DNA of 64,000 nt from Kribbella pratensis (GCF_004365355.1 NZ_SODP01000001.1:2053473-2117472), one strand, 5' to 3'; numbered from the stretch's first letter, positions 41,333 through 51,264 are shown. The notes: a model not told the origin generated them from the sequence alone. A program made the numbers and translations.

Positions 41333-44125
41333 ATGTCGAACCTCGCCGCACCCACCGCCCTCCGCTTCGAGCATCGACCCGCACCCGCCGTCGGCATCGG
41401 TACCGCGACGCCCCGGATCTCCTGGCAGGTTCCGGCGGCCGACGCCGGCTACGCGCAGACGGCGTACGAGCTCGAGATCAGCACCGGCACGACGCAGGCG
41501 TTCACGGTCCAGTCGCCCGACCAGATCCTGGTCCCCTGGCCGGCCGAACCACTCGGCTCGCGTGAGTCGGCCCAGGTCCGCGTCCGCGTCCGCGGCGGGG
41601 GCGACGGGGATGACGCCGACGGCTGGAGTGAGTGGAGCGAGCCCGCGACCGTCGAGGCCGGTCTGCTCTCCGCGGACGACTGGACCGCGCGGTTCGTCAG
41701 CCCGCGGGAGAACCCGCACGGCTCCCCCGCTCCGCTGATCGCAGGCGTCTCGAACCTTCCGGAAGGCATCGTCAAGGCCCGCCTCTACGCGACGGCGTAC
41801 GGGATCTACATCCCCGAGCTCAACGGGCAGCGCGTCGGCACCGAGGAACTGGCCCCCGGCTGGACGGCGTACCAGTACCGGCTGCGCTACCAGACGTACG
41901 ACGTGACCGAGCTTGTCCAACCTGGTGAGAACAAGCTCGAGTTCCTCGTCGGCAACGCCTGGTACCGCGGCCGCATCGGCTTCATGCACCAGAAGCAGCT
42001 GTACGGCGAGCGTCTCGCCGTCCTCGCCCAGCTCGAGGTCACCACCGAGGACGGCCAGGTCCACACGTTCGGCAGCGACGGCTCCTGGACCTCTCGCGAG
42101 AGCAACGTGCTCGCCGACGACCTGTACGACGGCCAGACCACCGATCTCCGCAAGCAGCCCGGCGAACCGACACCGGTCGACGTACTCGACGCGGATCTGA
42201 ACCTGCTCGTCGCTCCCGACGGGCCGCCGGTGCGGATCACCGACGTCCTGCCCGCGATCGAGATCACCAGCTCGCCGGCCGGCAAGACCCTCGTCGACTT
42301 CGGGCAGAACCTCGTCGGCCGCGTCCGGCTCAAGGTCCGCGGCGGCGCCGAGGGCGACGAGATCGTCGTACGCCACGCAGAGGTTCTCGAGGACGGCGAG
42401 CTCGGCGTCCGTCCGCTCCGCTCCGCCAAGGCGACCGACACCTACATCCTCGCGGGTCCGGAGGAGGTCGTCCTCGACTCCCCGCTCACCTTCCACGGCT
42501 TCCGGTACGCCGAAGTCACCGGTGTGGACGCTCTCGCGAAGGAGGATCTCGAGGCGATCGTCGTCGGGACCGACCTGCAGCGGACCGGTTGGTTCGAGTC
42601 GTCGAACGAGCTGCTGAACAAGTTCCACCAGAACGTCGTGTGGGGCATGCGCGGCAACTTCGTCGACGTACCGACCGACTGCCCGCAGCGTGACGAGCGG
42701 CTCGGGTGGACCGGCGACATCCAGGTCTTCTCCCCCAGCGCGAGCTTCCTGTTCGACACGGCCGGCTTCCTCACGAACTGGCTCGCCGACCTGTCGGCTG
42801 AGCAGCAGAAGGACGGCTCGGTGCCGTACGTCGTACCGGACGTACTGCGGCACGACGCTCCGGCCACCGCGGCGTGGGGTGACGCGGCAACGATCGTCCC
42901 GTGGGTGATCTACGAGCGCAGCGGCGACGCCGGAGTACTCGCGCGGCAGCTGCCGAGCATGCGCGCCTGGGTCGACAAGATGGCCGACCTGGCCGGCAGC
43001 GACCTGCTGTGGTCCGGCGGCTTCCAGTTCGGCGACTGGCTCGACCCGACAGCCCCGCCGGAGAACCCGTTCCGCGCCAAGGCCGACCCGGATGTGATCG
43101 CGACCGCTCACCTGGCCCGCTCGGCCGAGGTGGTCGGCAAGGCCGCGGAGGTCGTCGGGCAGACCGACCTGGCTCGTGAGTACACCGACCTGGCCGCGCG
43201 CGTGCGGCAGGCGTTCGCGACCGAGTACACGACCGATGGCGGCCGTGTATTGAGCGACGCGGCAACTACTTACGCGCTCGCGCTGCAGTGGGCGCTGCTG
43301 CCGACCGAGACGCAGCGGCAGCGGGCCGGCGAACGACTCGCCGACCTGGTTCGTACTTCGGGTTTCCGGATCAGTACCGGATTCGTCGGTACCCCGCTGA
43401 TGGCCGACGCATTGGCCGATTCCGGACATCCTGACCTGGCCTACCGCCTTCTGCTACAGACAGGCTGCCCCTCTTGGCTGTACGCAGTGACGATGGGAGC
43501 CACGACGGTCTGGGAGCGCTGGGACAGCATGCTGCCCGACGGCAGCATCAACCCCGGCGAGATGACGTCGTTCAACCACTACGCGCTCGGTGCGGTCGCC
43601 GACTGGATGCACCGCCGGGTCGCCGGCCTCGCGGCGGCCGAGCCCGGCTACCGCACGATCGACGTCCGGCCGCTGTTCACCGAGCAGCTCACGAAGGCAT
43701 CCGCCAAGCACCTCACGCCGTACGGCGAGGCGTCGGTCGCGTGGACCCGCGCCGACGGCCACGTCACGCTGTCGGTCACCGTGCCGGTCGGGTCCCGGGC
43801 CAAGGTCGACGTACCGGGGCAGGGTCTCGTCGAGGTCGGGCACGGTACGCACGAGTGGACCGCTGACGACCCGTACGCCGAACTGCCCGCCCTGTCCGCC
43901 GATGCAACCATCCGGCAACTGATGGACCACGAACCGACCTGGACCGCACTCGCGACGGCGGCCGCCGAGACCGGGGTCGTCACCGACGACGCCGAACTGG
44001 CCGCCCGCCTCGAGCGGTACCTCGACCAGCCGGCCGGCGGACTGGTCGAGGCGATCAGCCCCCGCGGATTCACCCCGAGCGCCGAGGCCCTGAAGGCCAA
44101 GCTCGAAGCCCTGCTCAACCACTGA
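41333..44125 (+). CDS. Alpha-L-rhamnosidase, GH78
   Basis: A 930-residue glycoside hydrolase family 78 enzyme. It has N-terminal beta-sandwich domains (the 'ATPRISWQV' start and 'ATAYGIYIPELNGQRVGTEELAPGWTAYQYRLRYQTYDVT' block). The (alpha/alpha)6 barrel carries the acidic catalytic region (DCPQRDERLGWTGD). The C-terminal sandwich follows 'MTSFNHYALGAVADWMHR'. An extra helical tail of about 90 residues follows (from 'SADATIRQLMDHEPTW'). It lacks a signal peptide, so it should act in the cytoplasm on imported rhamnosyl oligosaccharides. GGAG precedes ATG 41333. It heads the operon with the transporter. Confidence 0.92.
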   Translation: MSNLAAPTALRFEHRPAPAVGIGTATPRISWQVPAADAGYAQTAYELEISTGTTQAFTVQSPDQILVPWPAEPLGSRESAQVRVRVRGGGDGDDADGWSEWSEPATVEAGLLSADDWTARFVSPRENPHGSPAPLIAGVSNLPEGIVKARLYATAYGIYIPELNGQRVGTEELAPGWTAYQYRLRYQTYDVTELVQPGENKLEFLVGNAWYRGRIGFMHQKQLYGERLAVLAQLEVTTEDGQVHTFGSDGSWTSRESNVLADDLYDGQTTDLRKQPGEPTPVDVLDADLNLLVAPDGPPVRITDVLPAIEITSSPAGKTLVDFGQNLVGRVRLKVRGGAEGDEIVVRHAEVLEDGELGVRPLRSAKATDTYILAGPEEVVLDSPLTFHGFRYAEVTGVDALAKEDLEAIVVGTDLQRTGWFESSNELLNKFHQNVVWGMRGNFVDVPTDCPQRDERLGWTGDIQVFSPSASFLFDTAGFLTNWLADLSAEQQKDGSVPYVVPDVLRHDAPATAAWGDAATIVPWVIYERSGDAGVLARQLPSMRAWVDKMADLAGSDLLWSGGFQFGDWLDPTAPPENPFRAKADPDVIATAHLARSAEVVGKAAEVVGQTDLAREYTDLAARVRQAFATEYTTDGGRVLSDAATTYALALQWALLPTETQRQRAGERLADLVRTSGFRISTGFVGTPLMADALADSGHPDLAYRLLLQTGCPSWLYAVTMGATTVWERWDSMLPDGSINPGEMTSFNHYALGAVADWMHRRVAGLAAAEPGYRTIDVRPLFTEQLTKASAKHLTPYGEASVAWTRADGHVTLSVTVPVGSRAKVDVPGQGLVEVGHGTHEWTADDPYAELPALSADATIRQLMDHEPTWTALATAAAETGVVTDDAELAARLERYLDQPAGGLVEAISPRGFTPSAEALKAKLEALLNH

Positions 44126-44192
44126 TCCCGATCACCCGACAAAACCCGACTCACCGCCCCGCTGCTTTGAACAACATCCTTTGGAGGTCAAG

Positions 44193-45524
44193 ATGAGGTT
44201 CCGCCCAGGAACTAGTGGACTGGCGCTTCTCGCCGCCGGTTCGCTGGTACTCACCGCGTGCAGCGCGGGCAGTCTCGGATCGAGTAGTGACTCGGGCAGT
44301 AAGGGCTCGGTCGAGATCACCTACCTGATCGGCAACCAGGATCAGGACATCAAAGAGGCCAACCAGCTGATCAAGGACTTCACCGCGAAGAACCCTGGTA
44401 TCACGATCAAGACCGAGACCCGGCCGGCCGGCACGGAGGGCGACAACATCGTCAAGACCCGGCTGTCGACCGGTGACATGCCTGATGTGTTCGGCTACAA
44501 CACCGGGTCCCTGTTCCAGGCGATCGCGCCGCAGAAGAATCTGGTGTCGATCAGCGACCAGCCGTACATCGGCAACCTGGACGACAACTTCAAGAAGACC
44601 GTGACCGCCGACGGGCAGGTCTACGGCGTGCCCGTCGGCGGCTTCATGGGCGGCGCGGTGCTCTACAGCATCCCGGTGTACCAGAAGCTGGGCCTGAAGG
44701 TGCCGAAGACCTGGGCCGAGTTCATGGCCAACAACGCCAAGATCAAGGCCCAGGACCCCGGGGTCGCCCCGGTGATCCAGACGTACGGCGAGACCTGGAC
44801 CTCGCAGCTGTTCGTCCTCGGCGACTTCCACAACGTCTCCGCCGTCGACCCGTCGTTCGCGGACGACTACACCGCGAACAAGGCGAAGTACGCGACCAAC
44901 CCGGCTGCGCTGAAGGGCTTCGAGCACACCGAGGCGGTCCACGACGCCGGCTACGAGAACAAGGACTTCGCCTCGGCCAAGCTGCCGGACGGCCTGAAGA
45001 TGCTTGCCACCGGCAAGGGTGCGCACTACCCGAACCTGTCCGGAGTGGTCGCGAACATGGTCGCCACCTACCCGGACGCGGCCAAGACCGTCGGTCTGTT
45101 CGCGCTGCCTGGTGACGACGCGAGCAAGAACGGCCTGACGCTGTGGACGCCGGGCGGGCTGTACATCCCGAAGACCACGACCGGCGACAAGCTGGACGCG
45201 GCGAAGAAGTTCCTCGCCTTCGTCGCCAGCCCGGACGGCTGTGCCTCGCAGACCACCGCCGGCGCACCGACCGGTCCGTACGCCGTGAAGGGCTGCACGC
45301 TCGGCAACGACGTACCGCAGGCGATCAAGGACATGCAGCCGTACCTGGACAAGCCGGGGGCGTCGAGCCTGGCGCTGGAGTTCCTCTCGCCGGTCAAGGG
45401 CCCGTCGCTCGAGCAGATCACCGTCGAGGTCGGCTCCGGCATCCGCAAGGCGAAGGACGGCGCCGCCCGGTACGACGAGGACGTCAAGAAGCAGGCGCAA
45501 CAACTCGGTCTGGCAGGTTGGTGA
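44193..45524 (+). CDS. ABC transporter substrate-binding lipoprotein (rhamnoside-type)
   Basis: A 443-residue family 1 solute-binding protein with a Sec lipoprotein signal (hydrophobic GLALLAAGSLVL, lipobox LTAC, C23) followed by a Ser/Gly linker. Unlike the other two binding proteins in the window it lacks twin arginines. The start at 44193 is fixed by GGAGG five bases upstream. It lies 67 bases behind the GH78 gene and ahead of two permeases, so it probably captures rhamnose-containing oligosaccharides; that specificity is inferred from the neighbour. Confidence 0.9.
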   Translation: MRFRPGTSGLALLAAGSLVLTACSAGSLGSSSDSGSKGSVEITYLIGNQDQDIKEANQLIKDFTAKNPGITIKTETRPAGTEGDNIVKTRLSTGDMPDVFGYNTGSLFQAIAPQKNLVSISDQPYIGNLDDNFKKTVTADGQVYGVPVGGFMGGAVLYSIPVYQKLGLKVPKTWAEFMANNAKIKAQDPGVAPVIQTYGETWTSQLFVLGDFHNVSAVDPSFADDYTANKAKYATNPAALKGFEHTEAVHDAGYENKDFASAKLPDGLKMLATGKGAHYPNLSGVVANMVATYPDAAKTVGLFALPGDDASKNGLTLWTPGGLYIPKTTTGDKLDAAKKFLAFVASPDGCASQTTAGAPTGPYAVKGCTLGNDVPQAIKDMQPYLDKPGASSLALEFLSPVKGPSLEQITVEVGSGIRKAKDGAARYDEDVKKQAQQLGLAGW

Positions 45525-45529
45525 GGTCC

Positions 45530-46450
45530 GTGACTGTGTCGATCACACAGGAGCGCACCAAGACCGCCCCGGTCACCTCGACGACCGGGGCCAAGGTCTA
45601 CCGGCCCTATTCGAACTGGTTCTACCTGCCGACCGCCGTCATCTACGGCGTGCTGTTCCTGGTCCCGACGTTCGCCTCGCTCTACTTCAGCCTGACCCGG
45701 TGGAGCCTGTTCGAGTCGAAGTTCATCGGACTGGACAACTTCAAGCTGTTCTTCCAGGAGCCGGCGCTGGTCAAGGGCTTCACCAACACGCTGATCTACG
45801 CCGTCATCACGTCCGGGTCGAAGGTGGTGCTCGGGCTGCTGCTCGCGGTCCTGCTGACGTCGCAGATCGTTGCCCGCGGCTACCTCCGGTCGGTGGTGTT
45901 CTTCCCGGTGCTGGTCTCCACCATCGGCGTCGGCCTGACCTTCACCGTGCTGATGAACCCGGAGAAGGGCCTGATCAACGAGTCGCTCGGACTGCTCGGG
46001 ATCAACGGTCCCGGCTGGCTGACCGATCCGAAATGGGCGCTGCTCTCGGTCGCCGCCGTCGATGTGTGGAAGGGCGTCGGTCTCGCCACCCTCATCTACA
46101 TCGCCGGCATCGTCTCGATCCCGCGTGAGTACATCGAGGCCGCCCGGGTCGACGGCGCGACCTCCTGGCAGCAGTTCTGGCGGATCGTGCTGCCGCTGTC
46201 CCGGCCGGCCACCGTCACCGTCATCATCTTGTCGCTGATCGGCGGGCTGCGGTCCTTCGACCTGATCTGGGCGATGACCCGCGGCGGGCCGGGGTTCACC
46301 TCGGACGTGATCGCCTCGGTGATCTACAAGCAGTACCAGGCCGGGTTCTACGGCCTGTCGACCGCGGGCAACGTGGTGCTGTTCGTCACCGTCACCGCGA
46401 TCATCCTGCCGTTGTCGTGGTTCCTCAACCGCAAGGAGGTGGACCTGTGA
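45530..46450 (+). CDS. Sugar ABC transporter permease (MalF/CUT1 type)
   Basis: A 306-residue permease starting at GTG 45530 with GTGAGG just upstream, five bases after the binding-protein stop. It has six expected helices and the EAA loop 'IEAARVDGATSWQQFWRIVLPLSRP'. Its TGA overlaps the GTG of the second permease (GTGA). An earlier in-frame extension overlaps the binding-protein gene and is not real. No ATPase gene is present. Confidence 0.92.
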   Translation: MTVSITQERTKTAPVTSTTGAKVYRPYSNWFYLPTAVIYGVLFLVPTFASLYFSLTRWSLFESKFIGLDNFKLFFQEPALVKGFTNTLIYAVITSGSKVVLGLLLAVLLTSQIVARGYLRSVVFFPVLVSTIGVGLTFTVLMNPEKGLINESLGLLGINGPGWLTDPKWALLSVAAVDVWKGVGLATLIYIAGIVSIPREYIEAARVDGATSWQQFWRIVLPLSRPATVTVIILSLIGGLRSFDLIWAMTRGGPGFTSDVIASVIYKQYQAGFYGLSTAGNVVLFVTVTAIILPLSWFLNRKEVDL

Positions 46451-47298
46451 GCACCGCGGAGCTCGTCAACCACCGGCCGGCGCGCAAGTGGATCCTCAGC
46501 ACGGTCGCGATCCTGGTCTCGATCGTGGTGTTCATCATCCCGTTCGCGTTCATCGTGCTCACCGCGGTGAAGGACCGGACCCAGTCCGCGGACCTGAGCT
46601 TCTCCTGGCCGCACCAGTTCCGGTTCGTGCAGAACTTCGTCGAGGTGATCAAGGCCCGCGACTTCATGCTGGTGATCGCCTTCATCAACAGCACGATCCT
46701 GACCGTGGCCAGCGTCACCGGGATGGTGGTGCTCGCGGCCATGGCCGGGTTCGTGCTGCAGCGGCGGAAGAGCCGCTGGAACGGGTTCATCAACTTCCTG
46801 GTACTGGCCGGGCTCATCATCCCGCCGGCCGTCGTACCGACGATCTGGGTGCTGCAGAAGCTCGGGCTGTTCAAGACCATGCCCGGACTGATCCTGATCG
46901 AGATCGCCTACGGGTTGTCGTTCTGCATCCTGTTGTTCCGGGCGTTCGTGGCGACGATCCCGCGGGAGCTCGACGAGGCCGCGATCATCGACGGCGCGGG
47001 GCCGTTGAAGTTGTTCTTCCGGGTCGTGTTCCCGCTGCTCAGATCGGTGATCGTGACGGTGGTCGTGGTGCAGTCGGTCAACGTGTTCAACGACTTCGTG
47101 AACCCGTTGTACTTCCTGCCCGGTGACAAGAACGCCACCGTGCAGCTGACGCTGTACAACTTCTCCAGTCAGTTCACGACGCAGTACAACCTGCTGTTCA
47201 TGGACATCCTGCTGATCACGATCCCGCCGCTGATCATGTTCCTGTTCTTCAACCGGCAGATCGTGGCCGGTCTGACCTCCGGAGCGATCAAGGGGTAG
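46447..47298 (+). CDS. Sugar ABC transporter permease (MalG/CUT1 type)
   Basis: A 283-residue second permease with EAA loop 'LDEAAIIDGAGPLKLFFRVVFPLL'. It starts at GTG 46447 inside the preceding gene's stop, with AAGGAGG upstream, so translation is coupled. The motif 'SVNVFNDFVNPLYFLPG' is typical for CUT1 MalG-type proteins. It is last gene of the rhamnoside operon; its final 11 bases overlap the convergent methyltransferase gene. Confidence 0.92.
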   Translation: MSTAELVNHRPARKWILSTVAILVSIVVFIIPFAFIVLTAVKDRTQSADLSFSWPHQFRFVQNFVEVIKARDFMLVIAFINSTILTVASVTGMVVLAAMAGFVLQRRKSRWNGFINFLVLAGLIIPPAVVPTIWVLQKLGLFKTMPGLILIEIAYGLSFCILLFRAFVATIPRELDEAAIIDGAGPLKLFFRVVFPLLRSVIVTVVVVQSVNVFNDFVNPLYFLPGDKNATVQLTLYNFSSQFTTQYNLLFMDILLITIPPLIMFLFFNRQIVAGLTSGAIKG

Positions 47299-47917
47299 CC
47301 GGCTTGCGGACGATGTGTGCCGCCTGCGCCTTGTCCTTCTCGCCGGGCATCGCCGCGCGCGTCAGGGTCGCCACCTCGGCGAACCCGGCGCCGGCGAGCA
47401 GCCCGGCGACGTCCGCGGGGTCGTAGCTGTAGACCTCGAGGTCCAGGTCGTGACCGTAGGCGTTGCTGAGGTGACGGCTGCCGCCGCCGACCTTGAAGCC
47501 GTGGACGAGGTAGCCGCCGGGCTGCAGCACGCGGTACAGCTCCGCGAACACCGCCGGCAGGTCCTCGCGGGGAGTGTGAACGAGCGAATACCACGCGAGG
47601 GCGCCGGCGAGCTCGCCGTCCTTCAGATCCAGATCGAACAGCGACCCGACCTCGAACCGCAGCTCCGGGTACTCGCGGCGCGCCACCTCGATCATCCCGG
47701 GCGTCAGGTCGACCCCGAACACGTCCAGACCGCGCCCGGCCAGGTACGTCGTGATCCGCCCGGTCCCGCACCCCAGGTCGCCGACCGGCCCACCCTCGAC
47801 CAACTGGGCGAAGTAGTCGAGCGCACCCTGCTCGAACGGGTCCTGGCGGTGGTAGTCCCGCAGGATCGCGTGGTAGTCGGCAGCGGCAGTGTTGTATGAC
47901 CCTTGGATGTCGTTCAC
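47288..47917 (-). CDS. Class I SAM-dependent methyltransferase
   Basis: A 209-residue methyltransferase with the SAM-binding motif GDLGCGTGRITTYLA, the acidic 'FGVDLTPGMIEVAR' and 'VLQPGGYLVHGF' post-motifs. The acceptor is unknown. It starts at GTG 47917, which overlaps the stop of the class V aminotransferase-like gene upstream by four bases, so the pair is co-translated. Confidence 0.88.
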   Translation of the reverse strand: MNDIQGSYNTAAADYHAILRDYHRQDPFEQGALDYFAQLVEGGPVGDLGCGTGRITTYLAGRGLDVFGVDLTPGMIEVARREYPELRFEVGSLFDLDLKDGELAGALAWYSLVHTPREDLPAVFAELYRVLQPGGYLVHGFKVGGGSRHLSNAYGHDLDLEVYSYDPADVAGLLAGAGFAEVATLTRAAMPGEKDKAQAAHIVRKPATP

Positions 47918-49050
47918 GCGAGGACTCTAGAGAGCCCTTCGGACAGTTTCTGGTAGTCCGCGACCGAGTTGTAGGCGTGCGCCGACAACCGGATGAACTT
48001 GCGGTCCTCGAAGCCGGTGAACGTGATCTCGGCCTTCAGCTCGCGCGAGATCCGCATCTTCAGCGCGTCGCCGCCGGACAGGTCGACCGAGGACGGCAGC
48101 TCGACCAGGCGCATCGTCGTCGGCGGGTGGACGACCTCCGCGACACCGGTGCCCAGCGACTTCGCCACGATCCGCGCGCCCTCCTCGACCAGCGCGGTCA
48201 GCTGGGGACGCCGGGTCGGCCAGTCCAGGTCGGCCAGGACACGCAGCGACTCGGGCGCGGCGATCCACGGCACGTAGTCGTACGTGCCCTGCATGTCGAA
48301 ACGCTCCGGCATCCGCTCGTCGTACTCCGACCAGGAGACGATCAGCGGCATCGTTGCCGTGCGCCACCGTTCCGCGACCACCAGCCCGGCGGTCGCGCGC
48401 GGCGCGGCCGGCCACTTGTGGAAGTTGCCGGTCCAGAAGTCGGCGCCCGAGGCGGCCGGCGCATCGATCAGCGCCGGGGCGTGCGCGCCGTCGACCACGA
48501 TCGGTACGCCGTGCGCGTGCGCCGCCTCGACCAAGGCGTCGACCGGCAGCACCTTCGCCGTACCGGAGGTGATCTGGTCGACGATCAGCACGGAGGCGTT
48601 GTCGAGGCGTTCGGCGATCAGCGAGACCACGGTGTCGTCGTCGGCCTCGAGCGGGATGTGGACGATGACGATCTCGGCCTGGTGTGCCTTGGCGAACCGC
48701 TCGGCGGCGTACCGGACCGCGCCGTAGGTGTGGTCGGTGAGCACGATCCGGCTGCCTGCCGGGATCGGCAGCGTGGCGAGCGCGACGGTGACGCCGGCGC
48801 TCGCGTTCGGGACCAGGGCGAATCCGGCCGGGTCCGTCTCCAGGAACGCGGCCAGCGCCAGCCGGCTGGTGGTCAGCCGGTCGGCGACCGTGCGAAACCA
48901 GACCATCGGGTTGGCGTCCATCTCTATCCGGAGGGCGGCCATCACGTCCTGGGTCCGGCGCGGCACAGCGCCGTACGAACCGTGGTTGAGGTGGAGGACG
49001 CCCGGGTCGAGGGTCCACAGGTCGGGGCGGGGGCTGAGTACCGTCACCAC
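47914..49050 (-). CDS. Class V aminotransferase-fold PLP enzyme (isopenicillin-N-epimerase-like)
   Basis: A 378-residue PLP enzyme of the class V group closest in layout to isopenicillin N epimerase and related cysteine-desulfurase-like proteins. Marks include the start 'LHLNHGSYGAVPRRTQ', 'DHTYGAVRYAAE', the PLP-binding aspartate region 'PIVVDGAHAP' and the Schiff-base lysine in 'TGNFHKWPAAPRATAGL'. No beta-lactam genes are nearby, so a racemase, lyase or transaminase role on an amino acid is more likely. It is coupled to the following methyltransferase and divergent from the GDPD gene. Confidence 0.85.
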   Translation of the reverse strand: MVTVLSPRPDLWTLDPGVLHLNHGSYGAVPRRTQDVMAALRIEMDANPMVWFRTVADRLTTSRLALAAFLETDPAGFALVPNASAGVTVALATLPIPAGSRIVLTDHTYGAVRYAAERFAKAHQAEIVIVHIPLEADDDTVVSLIAERLDNASVLIVDQITSGTAKVLPVDALVEAAHAHGVPIVVDGAHAPALIDAPAASGADFWTGNFHKWPAAPRATAGLVVAERWRTATMPLIVSWSEYDERMPERFDMQGTYDYVPWIAAPESLRVLADLDWPTRRPQLTALVEEGARIVAKSLGTGVAEVVHPPTTMRLVELPSSVDLSGGDALKMRISRELKAEITFTGFEDRKFIRLSAHAYNSVADYQKLSEGLSRVLA

Positions 49051-49073
49051 CCAAACGGTACATACTTCCAGTC

Positions 49074-49826
49074 GTGTATCCCTACCTCGACCATGTCGGC
49101 CCGATCGCGATGGCTCATCGAGGCGGCGCGAAACACCCCGACAACATCGGCTTCGAGAACTCGCTGCACGCGTTCCAGAACGCGGTCGACCTCGGGTACA
49201 CCTACCTCGAGACCGACCTGCACGCCACCAGCGACGGCGTGGTGATCGCGTTCCACGACGACAAGCTCGACCGAGTCACCGACCGGACCGGGGTGGTCGC
49301 GGAGCTGCCGTGGTCGGAGGTCAGCAAGGCCAAGATCAACGGCCACGAGCCGATCCCCCGCCTGGACGAATTGCTCGAGCACTTCCCGCAGATCCGGTTC
49401 AATCTCGACATCAAGGCCGAAGGCGGGCTGGAGCCGGCGGCCCGCGTGCTCACGGCCGCGAACGCGGTCGAGCGGGTCTGTGTCTCGTCGTTCTCCCAGT
49501 CCCGGGTACGCCGGATCCGCAAGCTGCTCGGTCCGCGGCTGTGCACGGGGTACGGCGAGTTCGAGATCGTGCCGATCCGGTTCCTCCCGTTCGCGCTGCC
49601 GTCGGCCGGCGCCTGCCTGCAGATCCCGCAGGCGTACGGACCGCTGCGGGTCCTCACGCCGGGGTTGATCCGACGAGCGCATGCCAGGGGCAAGCAAGTG
49701 CACGTCTGGACCGTCGACGATCCCGCGGAGATGCGGCGAATGCTCGATGCCGGGGTCGACGGCATCATCACCGACCGCACCGATCTGCTCAAGGACGTCC
49801 TGGTCGAACGGGGCCAGTGGCCATAA
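49074..49826 (+). CDS. Glycerophosphodiester phosphodiesterase
   Basis: A 250-residue TIM-barrel GDPD enzyme. The general acid-base histidines and metal ligands are visible: AHRGGAKHPDNIGFENS (HRG...EN), 'LETDLHATSDGVVIAFHDD' (E-x-D, HDD) and 'NLDIKAE' (D-x-K). It hydrolyses glycerophosphodiesters to glycerol-3-phosphate and an alcohol. No signal peptide is seen. It starts from GTG 49074, 23 bases from the divergent class V gene, and is followed 64 bases later by an MFS gene that may share its transcript. Confidence 0.92.
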   Translation: MYPYLDHVGPIAMAHRGGAKHPDNIGFENSLHAFQNAVDLGYTYLETDLHATSDGVVIAFHDDKLDRVTDRTGVVAELPWSEVSKAKINGHEPIPRLDELLEHFPQIRFNLDIKAEGGLEPAARVLTAANAVERVCVSSFSQSRVRRIRKLLGPRLCTGYGEFEIVPIRFLPFALPSAGACLQIPQAYGPLRVLTPGLIRRAHARGKQVHVWTVDDPAEMRRMLDAGVDGIITDRTDLLKDVLVERGQWP

Positions 49827-49890
49827 CGGGCACTGAAGTGTTATCCGCGGGTACCCCGGATCGTCCCGCGAACCTGACACACTGCCGCGC

Positions 49891-51264
49891 ATGGGACTTC
49901 TCTCCGCCCCGGCCGCGGTGGACAAGCGTGAGTACTGGGGGTTCAGCCTCTACGACTGGGCGAACTCCGGCTATGTCACCACGGTCGGCACCGTCCTGTT
50001 CGCGCCGTACCTGACCTCGGTCGCGGAGACCGCCGCCTGCGGGTACTCCGGGACGACGGACCACCCGTGCCGCACCAACCTCGACGTACTCGGGCTCGGG
50101 ATCTCCCCCGGATCGCTCGCGTTCTACGTCGTGACCGTGGCGACGCTGGTGTCGGCGCTGTTCCTGCCGGTGGTCGGCGCGATCGCGGACCGGATGGCCC
50201 GCAAGAAGCTGCTGATGTGCGCGTTCGCGTGGGCCGGTGCGCTGGCGGCCTGCTGCATGGTGTTCGTCGGCGGCGGCCGCTGGGGACTCGGTGCGCTGCT
50301 GCTGTTCATCGGCAATCTGTGCCTGGGCTCGTCGTTGGTCGTGTACGACTCGATCCTGATCGACATCGCACCACCGGATCAGCGCGACGCGGTCTCGTCC
50401 CGTGCCTGGGCGTTCGGGTACGCCGGCGGGTTCATCCTGCTCCTCGTCAACCTGGCCGTGGTCACGGCGCACGACGCACTCGGGATGAGTCAGGGCACTG
50501 CGGTGCGCCTGAGTCTGCTCAGCGCGGGGCTGTGGTGGGGCCTGTTCACGTTCTTCCCGTTCCTGCGGCTACGAGATCGTCCACCGACCAGCGTCGTACA
50601 GGTCCGCAGCGGCAGCCTGGTGCGGCAGAGCTTCGGTCAGCTTGCGGCGACGCTGAAGCACCTGCGCAGCTATCCGATGACGATGCTGTTCCTGATCGCG
50701 TACCTGTTCTTCAACGACGGCATCCAGACGGTCATTTCGGTCTCCTCGACGTATGGCGAGAAGCAGCTCGGGTTCGAGACGCAGGTGCTGATCGCGACGA
50801 TCCTGATGGTGCAGTTCGTGGCGTTCTTCGGCGCGATCGTGTTCGGGCGGGTGGCGGCGCGGTACGGCGCTCATCGCACGATCACCGGCGGGCTGGTGAT
50901 CTGGATGCTGATCGTGATCGCCGGGTTCTTGTTGCCGGCGCATCAGATCGTGCCGTTCCTTGCGATGGGTGCGGCGATCGGGATCGTGCTGGGCGGGACG
51001 CAGGCGCTGTCGCGGTCCGCGTTCAGCCAGCTGATCCCGAAGGGCCGCGAGGCGGAGTACTTCTCGCTGTATCAGGCAGGCGAGCGCGGTACGTCGTGGC
51101 TGGGCACGCTGGTCTTCGGTCTGGTCCACCAGATCACCGGGTCCTACCGCCCGGCGATCGTGGCGCTCGGCCTGTTCTTCGTGATCGGCCTGGTGCTGCT
51201 GGTCCGCGTCGACATGCGTCGCGGCATCACCGAGGCAGGCAACGCTCAGCCGAGCATCGTCTAG
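49891..51264 (+). CDS. MFS transporter, UMF1/Atg22-like family
   Basis: A 457-residue twelve-helix transporter of the UMF1 (Atg22-like) branch. It is recognised by the N-terminal 'YWGFSLYDWANSGYVTTVGTVLFAPYL', the 'YDSILIDIAPPDQRDAVSSRAWAFGYAGGF' block and 'GGTQALSRSAFSQLIPKGREAEYFSLYQ'. In yeast Atg22 exports amino acids from the vacuole; bacterial substrates are unknown. Its stop overlaps the convergent TetR stop by four bases. Confidence 0.88.
   Translation: MGLLSAPAAVDKREYWGFSLYDWANSGYVTTVGTVLFAPYLTSVAETAACGYSGTTDHPCRTNLDVLGLGISPGSLAFYVVTVATLVSALFLPVVGAIADRMARKKLLMCAFAWAGALAACCMVFVGGGRWGLGALLLFIGNLCLGSSLVVYDSILIDIAPPDQRDAVSSRAWAFGYAGGFILLLVNLAVVTAHDALGMSQGTAVRLSLLSAGLWWGLFTFFPFLRLRDRPPTSVVQVRSGSLVRQSFGQLAATLKHLRSYPMTMLFLIAYLFFNDGIQTVISVSSTYGEKQLGFETQVLIATILMVQFVAFFGAIVFGRVAARYGAHRTITGGLVIWMLIVIAGFLLPAHQIVPFLAMGAAIGIVLGGTQALSRSAFSQLIPKGREAEYFSLYQAGERGTSWLGTLVFGLVHQITGSYRPAIVALGLFFVIGLVLLVRVDMRRGITEAGNAQPSIV

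Noticed and set aside
47914..49050. Beta-lactam biosynthesis (isopenicillin N epimerase)
   Set aside because: No ACV synthetase, IPNS or other beta-lactam genes nearby; the family is broad.
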